Made by a program: the position numbers and the translations under genes
Part shown: one piece after another, positions 35,217 through 43,176 of the stretch
Position numbering within the stretch: position 1 is the first letter of the stretch
Layout of the letters: each line of letters begins with the position of its first letter
NCBI GenBank assembly: GCA_002342505.1
Contig: DDQB01000108.1
Coordinates: forward strand, 15,417 to 79,416
Direction: 5' to 3'
From: Acidaminococcaceae bacterium UBA2453
GTDB lineage: Bacteria > Bacillota > Negativicutes > Acidaminococcales > Acidaminococcaceae
Length of the DNA: 64,000 nucleotides
Notes under the pieces: generated by a model
Databases searched by the model: none
The model's input: only the letters and a program-made list of their open reading frames with translations
What the model was told of the DNA's origin: nothing

Positions 35217-36020
35217 TTATTTCCGCGTATGGATGATGCCCCGTTCTGCATTCCGCAGGAACCGCATCAGATGTTCCACCGGTTCGCTGCTATCCAGTTC
35301 CTGCTCCATGGTAGCAACGGCTTCTTCCAACGTCAGCCCGCTGCGATACAGGATACGGAACGCTTTTTTCAGCTGGGTACGAATTTCCAGCGGCATTCCG
35401 GCACGTGCCAGTCCTACGCTGTTCAAGCCTGCAACAAAAGCAGGATCCCCGGCTACCAGCATAAAAGGAGGAATATCCTGCGATACCCTGCTCATCCCCC
35501 CAGCCATGGCATTCCGCCCGATACGGCAGAACTGATGTACCGCGGCCAGACCACCGATGACAGCCCTGTCTTCTACCACAACATGACCGGCCAATGTGGC
35601 CACATTGGACATAATTACATTATTTCCCACAATACAGTTATGAGCGATATGGGTATACGCCATCATAAGTATATCGTTACCGATGCGGGTCTCATTCCCT
35701 TCCCCGCAGGCCCGGCTTACCGTGACACATTCACGGAAAACCCCCCGGTCGCCGATCACCGTGGAGGTACGTTCCCCCTTGAACTTCAGATCCTGTGGCA
35801 CGCCGCCGATAGAAGCCCCGGGGAAAAATTTACATTCTTTTCCGATTGTTGTATAAGGATGGATCACTACATGCGGACCAACAATACATCCATCCCCCAA
35901 GATGACATCATGCTTAATTACCGCATACGGACCGATTACTACATTATTCCCTATTTCCGCACCCTTTTCGATGATTGCGGTCTCATGAATTTTGCGTAAT
36001 GGTGTAATTACCGCTGCCAT
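35217..36020 (-). CDS. lpxA: UDP-N-acetylglucosamine acyltransferase LpxA
   Basis: The 267-residue enzyme adds the first 3-hydroxyacyl chain to UDP-GlcNAc. Hexapeptide repeats form a left-handed beta-helix (about 10-190) with IGPYAVIKHDVILGDG and the catalytic-histidine loop MMAYTHIAHNCIVGNN. A helical C-terminus follows. The frame is open to 36155, but ATG 36020 has GAGGA before it and yields the canonical length. It lies 315 bases downstream of fabZ, which is a long gap within this otherwise compact gene run. Confidence 0.95.
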   Translation of the reverse strand: MAAVITPLRKIHETAIIEKGAEIGNNVVIGPYAVIKHDVILGDGCIVGPHVVIHPYTTIGKECKFFPGASIGGVPQDLKFKGERTSTVIGDRGVFRECVTVSRACGEGNETRIGNDILMMAYTHIAHNCIVGNNVIMSNVATLAGHVVVEDRAVIGGLAAVHQFCRIGRNAMAGGMSRVSQDIPPFMLVAGDPAFVAGLNSVGLARAGMPLEIRTQLKKAFRILYRSGLTLEEAVATMEQELDSSEPVEHLMRFLRNAERGIIHTRK

Positions 36021-36335
36021 TTCCTCACTCCTCTGCAGGAACAACCCGTTTATTCCTGATTGTTCCCGATTCTTACAATCATGCAGGTAAATATTGCTCT
36101 TCTTGCGTAAAGCAATGAGTTTTTTCGTGTTTTCCTTATCTATACTACAGAGCATACCGCATCTTATGAATATATTCCTAAAATGCGTACAATCTTCACA
36201 TTTGAAAACAAACCATATGAAGCAGATTTATCCAATTATTTAGAATCAAGATGTTTTTTTATATGAATTATGCTTCTTTTCTTCTTTTTTCTCAACTTTT
36301 CATCTTCATTCATTCTCAGAATGGTGATCTTCTAT
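36021..36335. other. AT-rich spacer between fabZ and lpxA
   Basis: This 315-base gap has no supportable gene. It is strongly AT-rich and contains only a short CATTCT-AGAATG hairpin without a T-run near 36312-36323. Weak promoter-like boxes exist, but none has a convincing -35/-10 pair. It may carry an internal promoter for lpxA-lpxI. Confidence 0.5.
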
Positions 36336-36779
36336 TTATTTTTCTTGCTCCTGAATTGCAAAGAAGCAATCGCATTCACAGGCTAATTCCCCGTTCACCT
36401 TGCCCTCACAGTGGATTACTGCCATAAGACCATGTATCTTCGTTACTTCCGCGCGGGTCACAACCTGGTCTCCCGGCACGATCTGCCTGTGGAACCGTAC
36501 CTTGTCGATTTTGGCAAAGACGGCAATTTTTCCCCGGTTTTCCGGCGGATACAGTAAGGCTACCCCACCTACCTGCGCCATAGCTTCAATCATCAGCACG
36601 CCAGGCATAATTGGATTTTCCGGAAAATGTCCCAAAAACTGCATTTCATTAACGGAAACATTTTTTACGCCTACCGCCCATTTCATGGGCTCCAGATCCA
36701 GGATCCGGTCTACCAGTAACATAGGAAAACGGTGCGGAAGAATTTTTTTGATTTCAGTAACATCCAGTGTAATAGCCAT
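36336..36779 (-). CDS. fabZ: 3-hydroxyacyl-ACP dehydratase FabZ
   Basis: The 147-residue hot-dog enzyme dehydrates 3-hydroxyacyl-ACP in fatty acid elongation and thereby competes with LpxA for the same substrate pool. The signature is HFPENPIMPGVLMIEAMAQ, with the catalytic His and Glu. It starts one base inside the lpxC stop. The lpxC-fabZ-lpxA order is the classical lipid A arrangement. Confidence 0.95.
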   Translation of the reverse strand: MAITLDVTEIKKILPHRFPMLLVDRILDLEPMKWAVGVKNVSVNEMQFLGHFPENPIMPGVLMIEAMAQVGGVALLYPPENRGKIAVFAKIDKVRFHRQIVPGDQVVTRAEVTKIHGLMAVIHCEGKVNGELACECDCFFAIQEQEK

Positions 36780-37609
36780 TATTTTTCCTCCCTGTATGCA
36801 ATAATCTGTTTTGCTAACTGGGAATTATAGGAATGACCTGATTTGACTGCAATAATATGACCATTCCAGCTTCCGATAAGCGACATATCTCCCAGCACAT
36901 CCAAAATTTTATGACGAACCAGTTCGTCCGGAAAACGAAGAACGGAAAGGCATTTTGTATCATCATACACAACTGCGTTCTCCAAATTTCCTCCTAACCC
37001 CAGTCCCATTTTCCTCATCTGTTCCACTTCACGCATGAAACCGATAGTACGGGCCGGCGCAATTTCCTTCACGAATGTTTCTTCATTCAGAATTACATCA
37101 TAATACTGTGTACCCAACAACGGATGCGTGTTGACAGAAGTAAAAGAAATACGCATTCCATCATAGGGAAGCATTACAATATATTTATCTCCATCATAAA
37201 CGGAAAAAGCCCTGTCAATTTTATAAACCGTCTTTTCCGCTTCCTGTTCCTTTCGCCCGGCTTTTTGCACCAACTGCGCAAAAACCAGTCCGCTCCCGTC
37301 TGTCACCGGCGGCTCCGGGGAATCCATCTCAATCTGGCAGTTGTCCACACCCATAGCAAACAACGCGCCTAAAAGATGTTCCACAGTTACTACCTGAGCC
37401 CCATTTTCACTGATGGTCGTAGCTCGCAGTGTTGAAGTAACAAGGTCGGCCCTGGCATGGATCACCGGCCTGCCCGGCAGATCAGTACGTATAAACACGA
37501 TGCCCGTATCCGGACCGGACGGCTTCAATGTCATAACTACATCCTTGCCAGAATGGAGCCCGACGCCGGAATAACTTACTTCCGAAGCAAGTGTTACCTG
37601 TTTTTTCAT
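36779..37609 (-). CDS. lpxC: UDP-3-O-acyl-N-acetylglucosamine deacetylase LpxC
   Basis: The 276-residue zinc deacetylase is the committed step of lipid A synthesis. The zinc motif appears as VEHLLGALFAMGVDNCQIE (first His) and RHKILDVLGDMSLIG (second His, Asp). GGAGGTG precedes ATG 37609; a GTG two codons upstream is possible. The protein starts VTLASEVSYSGVGLHSGKDV, as is usual. The stop overlaps fabZ by one base. FtsH-type control of the C-terminus cannot be assessed from sequence alone. Confidence 0.96.
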   Translation of the reverse strand: MKKQVTLASEVSYSGVGLHSGKDVVMTLKPSGPDTGIVFIRTDLPGRPVIHARADLVTSTLRATTISENGAQVVTVEHLLGALFAMGVDNCQIEMDSPEPPVTDGSGLVFAQLVQKAGRKEQEAEKTVYKIDRAFSVYDGDKYIVMLPYDGMRISFTSVNTHPLLGTQYYDVILNEETFVKEIAPARTIGFMREVEQMRKMGLGLGGNLENAVVYDDTKCLSVLRFPDELVRHKILDVLGDMSLIGSWNGHIIAVKSGHSYNSQLAKQIIAYREEK

Positions 37610-37695
37610 ATGCACACCTCCATTCTGTTATGATTCTGTTTTACAAAAAATCGAGCCTTTTCACTATCTGTCAGGATAAAAATATCCTATGTTTC

Positions 37696-38583
37696 TCAAT
37701 TTTTCCTGAATCGTTTTTTTCCATCTTTCCAGCGATCATGAACCCAGAACCACATGGATGGGTTACTTCGTATTTCCTGTTCCAGAATCTGTATCAGTTT
37801 TTCTGTCGCCAGATACAGATCCTTTTCTTTATCTTCCGTTCTCTCCACATAAAACGGGGGATAAATTTTAGCCCGGCAACCGCCGTCCGGATCGTAATGC
37901 ATGAAGATTGGCAAAATAGGACATCCAAAAGTCCGGCTGAAGACCGCCGGTCCAACCGGAGTTAACACTTCTTTACCGAACAATTTGGTCTTTATTCCGG
38001 TATCACTGGAATCCTGATCATACAAAATTCCCAGCAGATGCTTTTCCTTCAGGTACCGGCCCATAGCCAGTACCCCTTCCTTACCATGGTTGAAGGCTAC
38101 CTTCTGTCCTACTAACTCCCTGTATTCATTAATAAACCGATCCATAGCTCCATTGTTCTGTTTACGGGCAATACTCAGCATAGGGTAACCATGCAACGCC
38201 ACATTCGCGCCCAATAACTCCCAGTTACTGAAATGACCGGTACACATAAGAGCCCCTTTACCTCTGGCATAGGCTTCTTCCAGATACTCCAGCCCGTCAG
38301 TCTTTACCACCGACTGAATCGTAGCCGGATTCAGCAGCGGGAAACGCAGGACTTCCATAATCATGCGTCCAAATTTGACCACGCTCTGTTCAGCAATTTC
38401 CTGCGCCTCTTCCGGCGAAACGTTCAGACACTCCCGTACATTAGCTGCGGCCATCTGCATACGCCATGTCGGCACAATTTTCAGCGCCAGCCTGCCCAGA
38501 AGATTCCCAAACTCCAGCACTACGCTCCAGGGAAGCAAGCAGAATATTTTGCTTAACAATTTCATTACATAATATGAGAGCAT
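37696..38583 (-). CDS. Lipid A biosynthesis acyltransferase (LpxL/LpxM family), copy 2
   Basis: The 295-residue homologue of the LpxL-like gene at 24411-25316 shares the HFSNWE active-site motif near residue 116 and the terminal WFWVHDRWKDGKKRF. An N-terminal hydrophobic helix anchors it. Two copies in one locus suggest two secondary acylations of lipid A, but which chain each adds cannot be told. It lies between lpxD and lpxC, 70 bases after lpxD. The start could also be the ATG six codons downstream. Confidence 0.9.
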   Translation of the reverse strand: MLSYYVMKLLSKIFCLLPWSVVLEFGNLLGRLALKIVPTWRMQMAAANVRECLNVSPEEAQEIAEQSVVKFGRMIMEVLRFPLLNPATIQSVVKTDGLEYLEEAYARGKGALMCTGHFSNWELLGANVALHGYPMLSIARKQNNGAMDRFINEYRELVGQKVAFNHGKEGVLAMGRYLKEKHLLGILYDQDSSDTGIKTKLFGKEVLTPVGPAVFSRTFGCPILPIFMHYDPDGGCRAKIYPPFYVERTEDKEKDLYLATEKLIQILEQEIRSNPSMWFWVHDRWKDGKKRFRKN

Positions 38584-38653
38584 AATATCTTCCGTTTACG
38601 TTCAGCTTTTCAAATTTATTTTCAGAAATGCATAGTACTTTGCACTCAACTTT

Positions 38654-39676
38654 TTACGACTTCTTTAATGCTTCGATCTCTTTTTTCAGTTCTTTCACAG
38701 TCTTCATCAACTCGCCAATCTTACGCAGTTTTGACTGCTGCCTTAGCCATTCTACATGAGACATGGACGGGAAGCCCGCCAAAACCTGATTGTCGCCAAT
38801 ATTTCCAATCACGCCGCAGCGAGCTGCCATTACATTATTATTGCCAATGGTAATATGTCCCACAGTCGCCGCCTGTCCGCCAAAAGTATTATTGTTCCCA
38901 ATAGTCACGCTGCCGGGTATCCCAACCATAGCTACAAACAGGTTGTTTTCCCCTACCACATCGTTGTGCCCCAGATGAACCAGGTTATCCAGTTTGGTAC
39001 CATTGCCCACTACCGTGCTTCCCACCGTAGCCCGGTCAATACAGGAATTGCAGCCGACTTCCACATCATCCCCAAGAACTACATTGCCTGTCTGCTGGAC
39101 TTTGTTGTGTTTTCCGTTATTGGTAACAAAGCCAAACCCGTCGCCGCCGATAACGCAGCCGGACTGAAGGATATCCCGGTCGCCGATAACACAGTTTTCC
39201 CGGATAGTAGCATTGGGATAAATGATACAGTCAGCGCCAACTTTAACATGACGCCCAACATACGCATGAGAATAAATAACCGTGTTATCTCCGATCTCCG
39301 CTCCGGATTCCACAACAGCAAAAGGCTGCACTGCTACGTTGTTTCCAATCTTTGCGTCCGCTGCAATATAAGCCAGCGGACTGATTACTCGGGCTACCTC
39401 TTCCTGTGGGCGGAACAGTTCCAACAGTTCCGCAAAAGCCTGCTTTGGATTGTCCACGCGGATCACGGGGCGGTCCAGCGTCCGGTCTCCAGGAGCCAGG
39501 ATCATGGCGCCAGCCCGGCTCTTATGACAAAACTCAACATAGGGGGGAATGGCAAACGAAATATCCGAAGGGCCTGCTTCCACCAGGCCGTTTACTCCGG
39601 TAATGCGCATTGCCGGATCGTCATTCTCCAATGTACCATGCAAAAAAGCAGCCAGTTCCTGTAATGTTTTCTCCAT
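38654..39676 (-). CDS. lpxD: UDP-3-O-acylglucosamine N-acyltransferase LpxD
   Basis: The 340-residue enzyme adds the second acyl chain to the LpxC product. An N-terminal uridine-binding domain (about 1-100, with GPSDISFAIPPYVEF) precedes a hexapeptide beta-helix. The catalytic-His loop is LDNLVHLGHNDVVGENN, and a short C-terminal helix ends the protein. The frame is open to 39712; ATG 39676 gives the normal length. It follows a terminator at 39747-39775, so it may be expressed from its own promoter, although I see no convincing one. Confidence 0.95.
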   Translation of the reverse strand: MEKTLQELAAFLHGTLENDDPAMRITGVNGLVEAGPSDISFAIPPYVEFCHKSRAGAMILAPGDRTLDRPVIRVDNPKQAFAELLELFRPQEEVARVISPLAYIAADAKIGNNVAVQPFAVVESGAEIGDNTVIYSHAYVGRHVKVGADCIIYPNATIRENCVIGDRDILQSGCVIGGDGFGFVTNNGKHNKVQQTGNVVLGDDVEVGCNSCIDRATVGSTVVGNGTKLDNLVHLGHNDVVGENNLFVAMVGIPGSVTIGNNNTFGGQAATVGHITIGNNNVMAARCGVIGNIGDNQVLAGFPSMSHVEWLRQQSKLRKIGELMKTVKELKKEIEALKKS

Positions 39677-39746
39677 CTTCCCACATCCCTCAGATTCAAT
39701 ATTTCTTATCAAAAAAGCAGCAGCCTCATCTGAAATCCTGTCACGT

Positions 39747-39775
39747 AAAAAACGGACGGACGAAGAATCCGCCCG
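39747..39775 (-). terminator. Terminator after the ompH genes
   Basis: On the minus strand CGGGCGGA pairs with TCCGTCCG (one G-U pair) and is followed by TTTTTT. It separates the bamA/ompH unit from lpxD. Confidence 0.85.
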
Positions 39776-39831
39776 CTATGGGTTGCTTACAGCATATTGC
39801 AGAACCGCCGGTCGTCCGGCAATTCGCTTCA

Positions 39832-40239
39832 TTATTTCATCTTTTTGATCACATCATCAGTCACGTCCACACCGCCGGAAGGAACCGCATCTTTTACCAG
39901 TACGGCGCTGAGGTTCTTTTCCTTGGAAACCTCCGTTAATGCAGTATCCAGACTGGCTTTCAGTTTGGACTGCGCTTCCGACGAAGCAACCTGCATCTGA
40001 GCAGATTTATCCTTTGCAATCTTTTCCGCCTCTTCCTGACTCTTTCCCGCTGTTTCTTTTTCCAGCTGTTCCTGCAATTCTTTCGCTTTCTTCTGCAGGT
40101 CTTCCCGGATCGTTTTTACTGCCGGCGCTTCTGCTTCCACTTTTTTAATATCTACTACGCCGAAAGCGGCATTCCGGCCGCTGCATCCAACCGCCAGCAA
40201 TGCGCATGCGATCATCAGACAAGCTAATACTTTCTTCAT
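39832..40239 (-). CDS. OmpH/Skp family periplasmic chaperone, paralogue 1 (possible lipoprotein)
   Basis: This 135-residue protein has a signal ending in LLAVGCSG, a near-match to a lipobox, followed by the OmpH start FGVVDIKKVEAEAPAV. A coiled-coil arm of about 70 residues rich in Glu, Lys and Gln follows, and the family end motif GGVDVTDDVIKKMK. Skp-like proteins hold unfolded outer-membrane proteins on the way to BamA. It is the last of three ompH genes and ends at a terminator. If lipidated, it would be tethered rather than soluble. Confidence 0.82.
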   Translation of the reverse strand: MKKVLACLMIACALLAVGCSGRNAAFGVVDIKKVEAEAPAVKTIREDLQKKAKELQEQLEKETAGKSQEEAEKIAKDKSAQMQVASSEAQSKLKASLDTALTEVSKEKNLSAVLVKDAVPSGGVDVTDDVIKKMK

Positions 40240-40268
40240 TATTGCAATCTTCCTTCCTGAATCTAATT

Positions 40269-41237
40269 TTATTTTTTGTCAGTTCCTGTATCAGGAACTT
40301 TTTTGGACAAAGCATTTGTAATTTTTTTACCTGCTGATAACTTTTTCAGTCCGGCAATTACATCGCCGGTAATGTCATCCGCCGATACATTGGTACGATA
40401 TTTATGAAATACTACTGTGTACCCGCGTTCACGGGCCAGCCTGGTAACGATGCTTTCCACATCTTTTTTTATAGATGTTTCCAACACTTCAATATCCTGC
40501 TGCTGTTTATCCAGCTCTTCGTCTACGGTTCCCAGAATTCCCCTTAACGCTTCCGGCGCTTTCTGTAACACAGACGAATCTTTCTCCGCGTTCTTTTTCA
40601 CTTCCGCCATCATCTGCTGCTGCAACTGACGGGCATACTCATCCAGTCTTTGCTGCATTGCTTTCACATGCGGTTCCATACGCTGATTCACCAGTGCGAT
40701 CTTATGCTGCATCAGCCCCATCCGGTCACGGTCTCTTTCATTCTGCACAGCTTTCAACTGCGCCTCCAGGCGATTTCGTTCTTCCGGCATCATCCGGATC
40801 GTATCCAGCCTCAGCCGCAAATTGAAAATCTGCAGCCGATAATGTTCATTCAGCTTCTTTTCCTCTTCTGCCAGCTCTTTATCCACCTGATCGGCATACT
40901 GATTACTCAGTTTTTTCAGCTGCTCCTGTTCCACAGCCTGCTTTTCCGCCATCTTTGTCATAAAATCTGCCGACAGGAAATTCTGTTTGCTGCGAAGCTT
41001 CAGTTGCTGTAGTTTTGCCAGGCCGCTCATCTTTGTCTTTCCGATGATTTCCTGTTCCCGACGTTTGTCCAGCAGCAATTGGAACACGCTCTTTCGTTGC
41101 TCCAGTTCCGCATATTGGGAATGGGATTCTAACGCTTTATCCCAGTTTACAACAGCGATCCGACCTCCGTTTTTCATCTTGCCGCAGGCCGAAAGCAAAA
41201 GCGCGAGACACGTCAACGATATCAACAGCCGGCGCAT
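40269..41237 (-). CDS. OmpH/Skp-like lipoprotein, paralogue 2 (extended coiled coil)
   Basis: The 322-residue protein has a clear lipobox (LLLSACGK) near residue 18 and RIAVVNWDKALESHSQYAEL at the OmpH start. A helical arm of about 200 residues, far longer than in Skp, is followed by the family end motif DDITGDVIAGLKKLS. The size suggests two arm segments in series. Lipidation and doubled length make it unlike E. coli Skp. It follows paralogue 3 after an intercistronic hairpin and precedes paralogue 1 by 29 bases. Confidence 0.8.
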   Translation of the reverse strand: MRRLLISLTCLALLLSACGKMKNGGRIAVVNWDKALESHSQYAELEQRKSVFQLLLDKRREQEIIGKTKMSGLAKLQQLKLRSKQNFLSADFMTKMAEKQAVEQEQLKKLSNQYADQVDKELAEEEKKLNEHYRLQIFNLRLRLDTIRMMPEERNRLEAQLKAVQNERDRDRMGLMQHKIALVNQRMEPHVKAMQQRLDEYARQLQQQMMAEVKKNAEKDSSVLQKAPEALRGILGTVDEELDKQQQDIEVLETSIKKDVESIVTRLARERGYTVVFHKYRTNVSADDITGDVIAGLKKLSAGKKITNALSKKVPDTGTDKK

Positions 41238-41260
41238 AGCATTTCCTCCTTCAGCAATGG

Positions 41261-41289
41261 AAAATGAGGCTCCGCAGGAGCCTCATTTT
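41261..41289 (-). terminator. Hairpin between two ompH genes (possible attenuating terminator)
   Basis: AAAATGAGGCTCC and GGAGCCTCATTTT form a perfect 13-bp stem with a GCA loop. The U-run is four bases, so partial termination is likelier than full stop. It would lower expression of the two downstream lipoprotein paralogues relative to the first ompH. Confidence 0.65.
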
Positions 41290-41297
41290 ATGCGAAA

Positions 41298-41804
41298 TTA
41301 CTTTTTAGCAGCATTCTTAGCGGCAGTCTGCAACGCTTTTGCTACTTCATCGGTAATATCCGTTCCGCCGTAAACAACGGTGGATTTATCGACAACAACT
41401 TTCAGGCCCTTTTTATCCGCAATTTTTTTAATCGTAGCATTGATTTCTTCCAGCAACGGATCCATCAGTTCTTTTTCTTTATTACCCAGATGTTCCTGCA
41501 GTTGTTTGTAGTAACGCTCCTTCTCTTCATCGTTCATGTTGGCACTTTTACTGTCAAAATCCCGACGGGTATCCGCGATTGCCTTCTGCATATCTTCCCG
41601 GACCCCTTCCAGGCGGGGCGACTGGGAAACCAGCACCTGATAGTTTACCACGCCGATAGCCGATTCGCTGGATGCCGCAGAAGCCACGCCGCTTCCGAAA
41701 CCACCCGCGCTCATAGCCAGCGTGAAGCAGCCGATGACAAAAATAGCCGCTACAATCAGGGAAATTGTTTTGACATTTTTCGGGTTACGCAATTTTTCCA
41801 TCAT
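41298..41804 (-). CDS. OmpH/Skp family chaperone, paralogue 3 (first in the unit)
   Basis: The 168-residue protein has an uncleaved-looking N-terminal hydrophobic segment (SLIVAAIFVIGCFTLAMSA). The OmpH core with IGVVNYQVLVSQSPRLEGV, a helical arm and the end motif GGTDITDEVAKALQ follow. It is closest in size to classical Skp and has its own strong promoter at 41848-41876. It is probably the main periplasmic chaperone of the three. Whether the N-terminus stays in the membrane or is cleaved after SAGG is not clear. Confidence 0.85.
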   Translation of the reverse strand: MMEKLRNPKNVKTISLIVAAIFVIGCFTLAMSAGGFGSGVASAASSESAIGVVNYQVLVSQSPRLEGVREDMQKAIADTRRDFDSKSANMNDEEKERYYKQLQEHLGNKEKELMDPLLEEINATIKKIADKKGLKVVVDKSTVVYGGTDITDEVAKALQTAAKNAAKK

Positions 41805-41847
41805 AATAGAAATTACCTGCCTTCTTTAATTAATAATTTGCTAAGTT

Positions 41848-41876
41848 ATTATACCAGTCTGCACCGGCATTTTCAA
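41848..41876 (-). promoter_or_regulatory. Promoter of the ompH genes
   Basis: On the minus strand TTGAAA (41871-41876), 17 bases and TATAAT (41848-41853) with an extended TGG are seen. This is a near-consensus promoter for a highly expressed gene. Confidence 0.85.
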
Positions 41877-41893
41877 TATTATATTACATAATT

Positions 41894-43174
41894 TCACAGA
41901 TTTCCCACAATACGGAAATAAGATTTGTTGGTAGAGTAAACATACTCCCCGCTCAGGAATTCATGAATCCGGTATCGGACAGCATATTCATTTTCCTTTT
42001 TATCGCCAAAATGCTCATATCGCAGGCGCCACTTTGGCGTAATGTCATATTCCGCCCGAATGACATGAGCATCGGCCGGAACCCGGAACATATAGGACAT
42101 CGTCGCCTTTCCGTAATGGAACGCGTACCCCGCGTTGAAATCCCATCGCACATCTTTCAGGTCTACCCCGACCTCGCCGAAAATCTCATCCCGGCGTGAA
42201 ATAAACTTGCCAAGATGCGCACGTCCGGAAAGATTATGATCCTTGCGCCCGATATCCCCATAGCCTTCGAACCAGATCTTATACTCATGGGATTCCAGCG
42301 AAATATCCAGCTGTGTTTCCGGTCCCGGATGGATCAGAACCTGCGGCGTCAGATGATGGCGCCGCACCTGTATCTCATCTGATAATTCCTGCAGGATTTT
42401 TTTAGACAGCGTTTCCTTATTCATTTCTACATAAGAAACAGGCAGTCCCTGCAGAGATTTTGCCTTGTCCGCATATTTATATTTCAGTTTCATCAAAAGG
42501 ATGTTGGGAATAGACCGGGAAACCATGCTGTACTGCACATCCCGCACCAGTTCTCCCACCGGATAGATGACTACCTGCACGACCGCATTCCCGTTCTGGG
42601 TGGTCAGGTCCACGGCGGCCCTGAAATCAGGCAGCGCTTCTTCCACACTGCCTTTCACCTGTCCCCGCAGAACGCTTCCAGCCCAGTCGGCAGCATCAAG
42701 CGACGCCCCCTGCAATGTTTTCTGAAGCTGCTCTTTCAATGCAGGAACTTTTTCCTGCAACACCTCCGCGGCAAACGGACTGATTCCGGAAAACTGCAGA
42801 TCCACATCCACCTTTTGCACTGTCTGCGCCCAAGGAGCCACAGAAAAAACAAGCTTCACCGTCATGCCTTCCCTTCCATCAGATGTGGAAAGCCGGACCT
42901 GATTGGTCTGGTAACCGGTAATGACGCGGTCCGATATTTCTGCCAGCAGTCGTTCATACCCTGCCGCATCCGCAGCAATAAAATCCGAATCCCTGCCATT
43001 AAAGAGCTGGGCGGCTACTACCTGCATGCTGTCTTCCATTTTCTGAAGCAGGACCGGGCTTGTAGTTCCCGCCTCATCTTTAATCTGCACATCCACTTTT
43101 GTAACAGGAGCCGCAAGGACATTTCCCGTCCAAAGCAGACACCCCATTAACAAAGCGACTTTTCGTTTCATCAC
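41894..43174 (-). CDS. Unknown outer-membrane-associated protein downstream of bamA
   Basis: The 426-residue protein has a signal peptide (KRKVALLMGCLLWTGNVLAA) and no TM helix afterwards. Residues about 25-290 form a soluble part with two similar VDVQ/VDVDL beta segments. Residues about 300-426 alternate polar and hydrophobic residues with many aromatics (YKIWFEGYGDIG, FRVPADAHVIRAEYD), as in a small beta-barrel. I do not recognise the family. It starts three bases after the bamA stop, so it is very probably cotranscribed and involved in outer-membrane assembly. It could be a Bam accessory factor. Confidence 0.55.
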   Translation of the reverse strand: MMKRKVALLMGCLLWTGNVLAAPVTKVDVQIKDEAGTTSPVLLQKMEDSMQVVAAQLFNGRDSDFIAADAAGYERLLAEISDRVITGYQTNQVRLSTSDGREGMTVKLVFSVAPWAQTVQKVDVDLQFSGISPFAAEVLQEKVPALKEQLQKTLQGASLDAADWAGSVLRGQVKGSVEEALPDFRAAVDLTTQNGNAVVQVVIYPVGELVRDVQYSMVSRSIPNILLMKLKYKYADKAKSLQGLPVSYVEMNKETLSKKILQELSDEIQVRRHHLTPQVLIHPGPETQLDISLESHEYKIWFEGYGDIGRKDHNLSGRAHLGKFISRRDEIFGEVGVDLKDVRWDFNAGYAFHYGKATMSYMFRVPADAHVIRAEYDITPKWRLRYEHFGDKKENEYAVRYRIHEFLSGEYVYSTNKSYFRIVGNL

Positions 43175-43176
43175 TA

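Noticed and set aside
38756..39664. 302-codon plus-strand frame opposite lpxD
   Set aside because: It lies opposite repetitive hexapeptide coding sequence, which often leaves antisense frames open.
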